DNA of 6,150 nucleotides from positions 1-6,150 of the forward strand of contig JALNVY010000150.1 of assembly GCA_023231165.1 (NCBI GenBank), given 5' to 3'. The position numbers were made by a program, and so were the translations under genes. Source of the stretch: Syntrophales bacterium (GTDB lineage Bacteria > Desulfobacterota > Syntrophia > Syntrophales > UBA8958). The notes beneath the pieces were generated by a model. It had not been told where the DNA came from. It ran no database searches and worked only from the letters and a program-made list of their open reading frames with translations. Position 1 is the stretch's first letter, and each line of letters starts with the position of its first letter. Of this stretch, positions 5,182 to 6,150 are shown piece after piece.

Positions 5182-5792
5182 GAAAATTTGGAGTACAGGG
5201 CGTGGGTCCCTTTCATGGAAAAGATGTGTCCACTATCACCGCAGCGGGTCTCTCCTGATGCAATGACCTGATGCGAAGAGTGAATCAGGTTGTACATGTT
5301 ACTGATTGCAACCTCTTTGTCTCGGTCCTGACCCTTGATATTTTCAATAGTCGTGTCGAAGATGCCGTCGACCCACATACGCTTCTTTCGTCCCTGATCC
5401 TCGAAACGGATGGGCAGATAGCGGGTAGAATGGCGTTTTTCGACGAACCGGCTGAGGACGACCCAGGGTCCTCCTTCCTGCCCCATCAAAATACGTTCGA
5501 TCGCCTGGCGCTGTGTCTGATTCGCGCGCTCGTCGATGTAAAGGGTCTCGATCCAACCGAATGAGGACATTTGCTGGGGAGTGTCGTAAAGAATTATTAC
5601 GTTAAGATCGTTAAGGGCAATACCATCGAATTCGCCCTCGTCGAAATGAATCGACCAATGACCGAAACAGCGCTCGTTGCTGCAGAGCTGTTTGAAGGAT
5701 ATGTGCCCCTGGCAGACGATCTGGCAGTTGCAATTCTCAAAAAGGAGCCCCTTGGCCCACCATTTCTTCGTTATTTGTGCTGTCTCTGTCAT
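5166..5792 (-). CDS. DUF1326 domain-containing protein
   Basis: The 208-residue product matches DUF1326, a soluble family often encoded beside DUF2182 and of unknown function. Family traits visible are WWAKGLLFENCNC at 11-23, a Cys cluster (21, 23, 27, 37, 42), the G-x-F-D-G-I-A-L turn at 53-60, ILMGQEGGPW at 101-110, a late Cys184 and the C-terminal HALYSKFSW at 197-205. The Cys cluster looks like a metal or redox site; no signal peptide is seen, so it is probably cytoplasmic and may serve the DUF2182 membrane protein. The ATG at 5792 is chosen because AGGAG lies 9 bases before it. An ATG three codons upstream (5801) directly abuts that AGGAG, and a still longer frame runs into the palindrome, so both are less likely. 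The strong neighbour pairing supports a functional couple, but reaction and ligand are not known. Confidence 0.9.
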   Translation of the reverse strand: MTETAQITKKWWAKGLLFENCNCQIVCQGHISFKQLCSNERCFGHWSIHFDEGEFDGIALNDLNVIILYDTPQQMSSFGWIETLYIDERANQTQRQAIERILMGQEGGPWVVLSRFVEKRHSTRYLPIRFEDQGRKKRMWVDGIFDTTIENIKGQDRDKEVAISNMYNLIHSSHQVIASGETRCGDSGHIFSMKGTHALYSKFSWIVQ

Positions 5793-5801
5793 CTTCTTCA
5801 T

Positions 5802-5806
5802 CTCCT
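5802..5806 (-). promoter_or_regulatory. Ribosome binding site deciding the DUF1326 start
   Basis: AGGAG lies 9 bases before the ATG at 5792 but directly touches the ATG at 5801, so it supports the inner start. Confidence 0.65.
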
Positions 5807-5815
5807 TTCCCGATG

Positions 5816-5851
5816 CCCCATCCCCCTTTGTTGGCAAAAGGGGGGATGGGG
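5816..5851. repeat. GC-rich palindrome, REP-like hairpin
   Basis: Two arms of 14 bases, CCCCATCCCCCTTT and AAGGGGGGATGGGG, pair through a GC-rich stem (one G-T wobble) around an 8-base loop, GTTGGCAA. It fills the gap between the DUF2284 and DUF1326 genes. Neither strand shows a T-run after the stem, so it does not look like a standard intrinsic terminator. The CCCCCTTT...AAAGGGGG style recalls dispersed intergenic palindromes common in environmental deltaproteobacterial genomes, so a REP- or MITE-like origin is the best guess. It could still attenuate transcription or protect mRNA ends. Confidence 0.65.
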
Positions 5852-5907
5852 GATATGGACGAACGGTTGGCGTTGACGCACTGCCTTCGAGAGCTTGATC
5901 ACTCCAC

Positions 5908-6150
5908 CTACATCAGGCAGTATATGTTTTGCGTTTCCGTCTTTTCTTTCAGCGCCTGGATGGGAAGCCCGTTATTCAGCGCCGTCTGGTAAACATCAAT
6001 CCCGCACGATTCCATGGAAGGCCGCGTCTTGTTCCCGAAATTACAAGAGATTCCTTTTAGTTTTGCGCATTCCTTGCATAAACTACAGGGACCGGCGATA
6101 TAGACAAAGGCTTTGTAATGCCCTTCTTTGAAAATCTCCCCTTCCAGTTC
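5908..6150 (-). CDS. DUF2284 predicted metal-binding protein, N-terminus beyond window edge
   Basis: Only the last 80 residues are present; the frame is open to the right edge. The sequence AGPCSLCKECAKLKGISC (19-36 of the visible part) holds four cysteines at 22, 25, 28 and 36, followed by RPSMESCGIDVYQTA at 43-57. This order, a Cys cluster and then an RPSMEACGIDV-like block, is the signature of DUF2284, a family predicted to bind metal, possibly an iron-sulfur cluster. Cys78 lies three residues from the C-terminus (IYCLM). No enzymatic role is known. It is the first gene transcribed in this window, on the same strand as the DUF1326 gene, but a 115-base gap with a strong palindrome separates them, so co-transcription is less certain here than elsewhere in the cluster. 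Confidence 0.87.
   Translation of the reverse strand, partial: ELEGEIFKEGHYKAFVYIAGPCSLCKECAKLKGISCNFGNKTRPSMESCGIDVYQTALNNGLPIQALKEKTETQNIYCLM

Noticed and set aside
4382..5266. Long open plus-strand frame of 294 codons opposite DUF2182
   Set aside because: It is antisense to a well-conserved membrane protein, its product is rich in Arg, Ser and Pro with no recognisable domain, and it has no neighbours on its strand.
5816..5851. Intrinsic terminator after DUF2284
   Set aside because: The stem is strong but no T-run follows it on the minus strand; it is recorded as a palindrome instead.

Overview
The window carries eleven genes, all read from the minus strand, so the transcription order runs from the right end to the left end. 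Both end genes are cut by the window edges. Base composition is mixed: the membrane gene near 4.4-5.2 kb is GC-rich and the OsmC gene near 0.9-1.3 kb is clearly AT-richer. The gene content suggests an anaerobic, probably syntrophic or sulfate-/metal-reducing deltaproteobacterium (Desulfobacterota, perhaps Syntrophia-like). The pointers are a CoA-transferase fused to a GNAT domain, a DGC-domain zinc-binding protein, DUF2284, and small Cys-rich proteins. This assignment is inference; no rRNA or marker gene is present.

Right part (about 4.4-6.15 kb): the C-terminal end of a DUF2284 metal-binding protein, a 115-base gap holding a strong GC-rich palindrome, then a DUF1326 protein whose gene overlaps a DUF2182 multi-pass membrane protein. 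DUF1326 and DUF2182 are familiar neighbours, but neither has an established function. All three proteins show conserved cysteines suited to metal or thiol chemistry.

Middle (about 2.5-4.35 kb): one large gene for an acetyl-CoA hydrolase/CoA-transferase-like protein with a C-terminal acetyltransferase domain. The position where class I CoA-transferases normally carry the catalytic glutamate is a proline here.

Left part (about 0.3-2.43 kb): a run of six small genes. They encode a DUF2892 membrane protein, a DGC-domain protein with a Cys-rich tail, a 74-residue Met/Cys-rich protein with an internal repeat, an OsmC-family protein, a single-span membrane protein with an N-terminal CxxC, and an AhpD-like protein ending in CCCS. 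The last two overlap at an ATGA. An ECF sigma factor follows at the left edge, cut before region 4.

Most gaps are short, several starts have strong Shine-Dalgarno sequences, and direction is uniform, so one or two operons are likely. The common theme is exposed cysteines and redox- or metal-binding folds. The simplest reading is a thiol-, metal- or peroxide-handling locus that may include its own sigma factor. No gene here has a demonstrated substrate, and the joint function is unproven.
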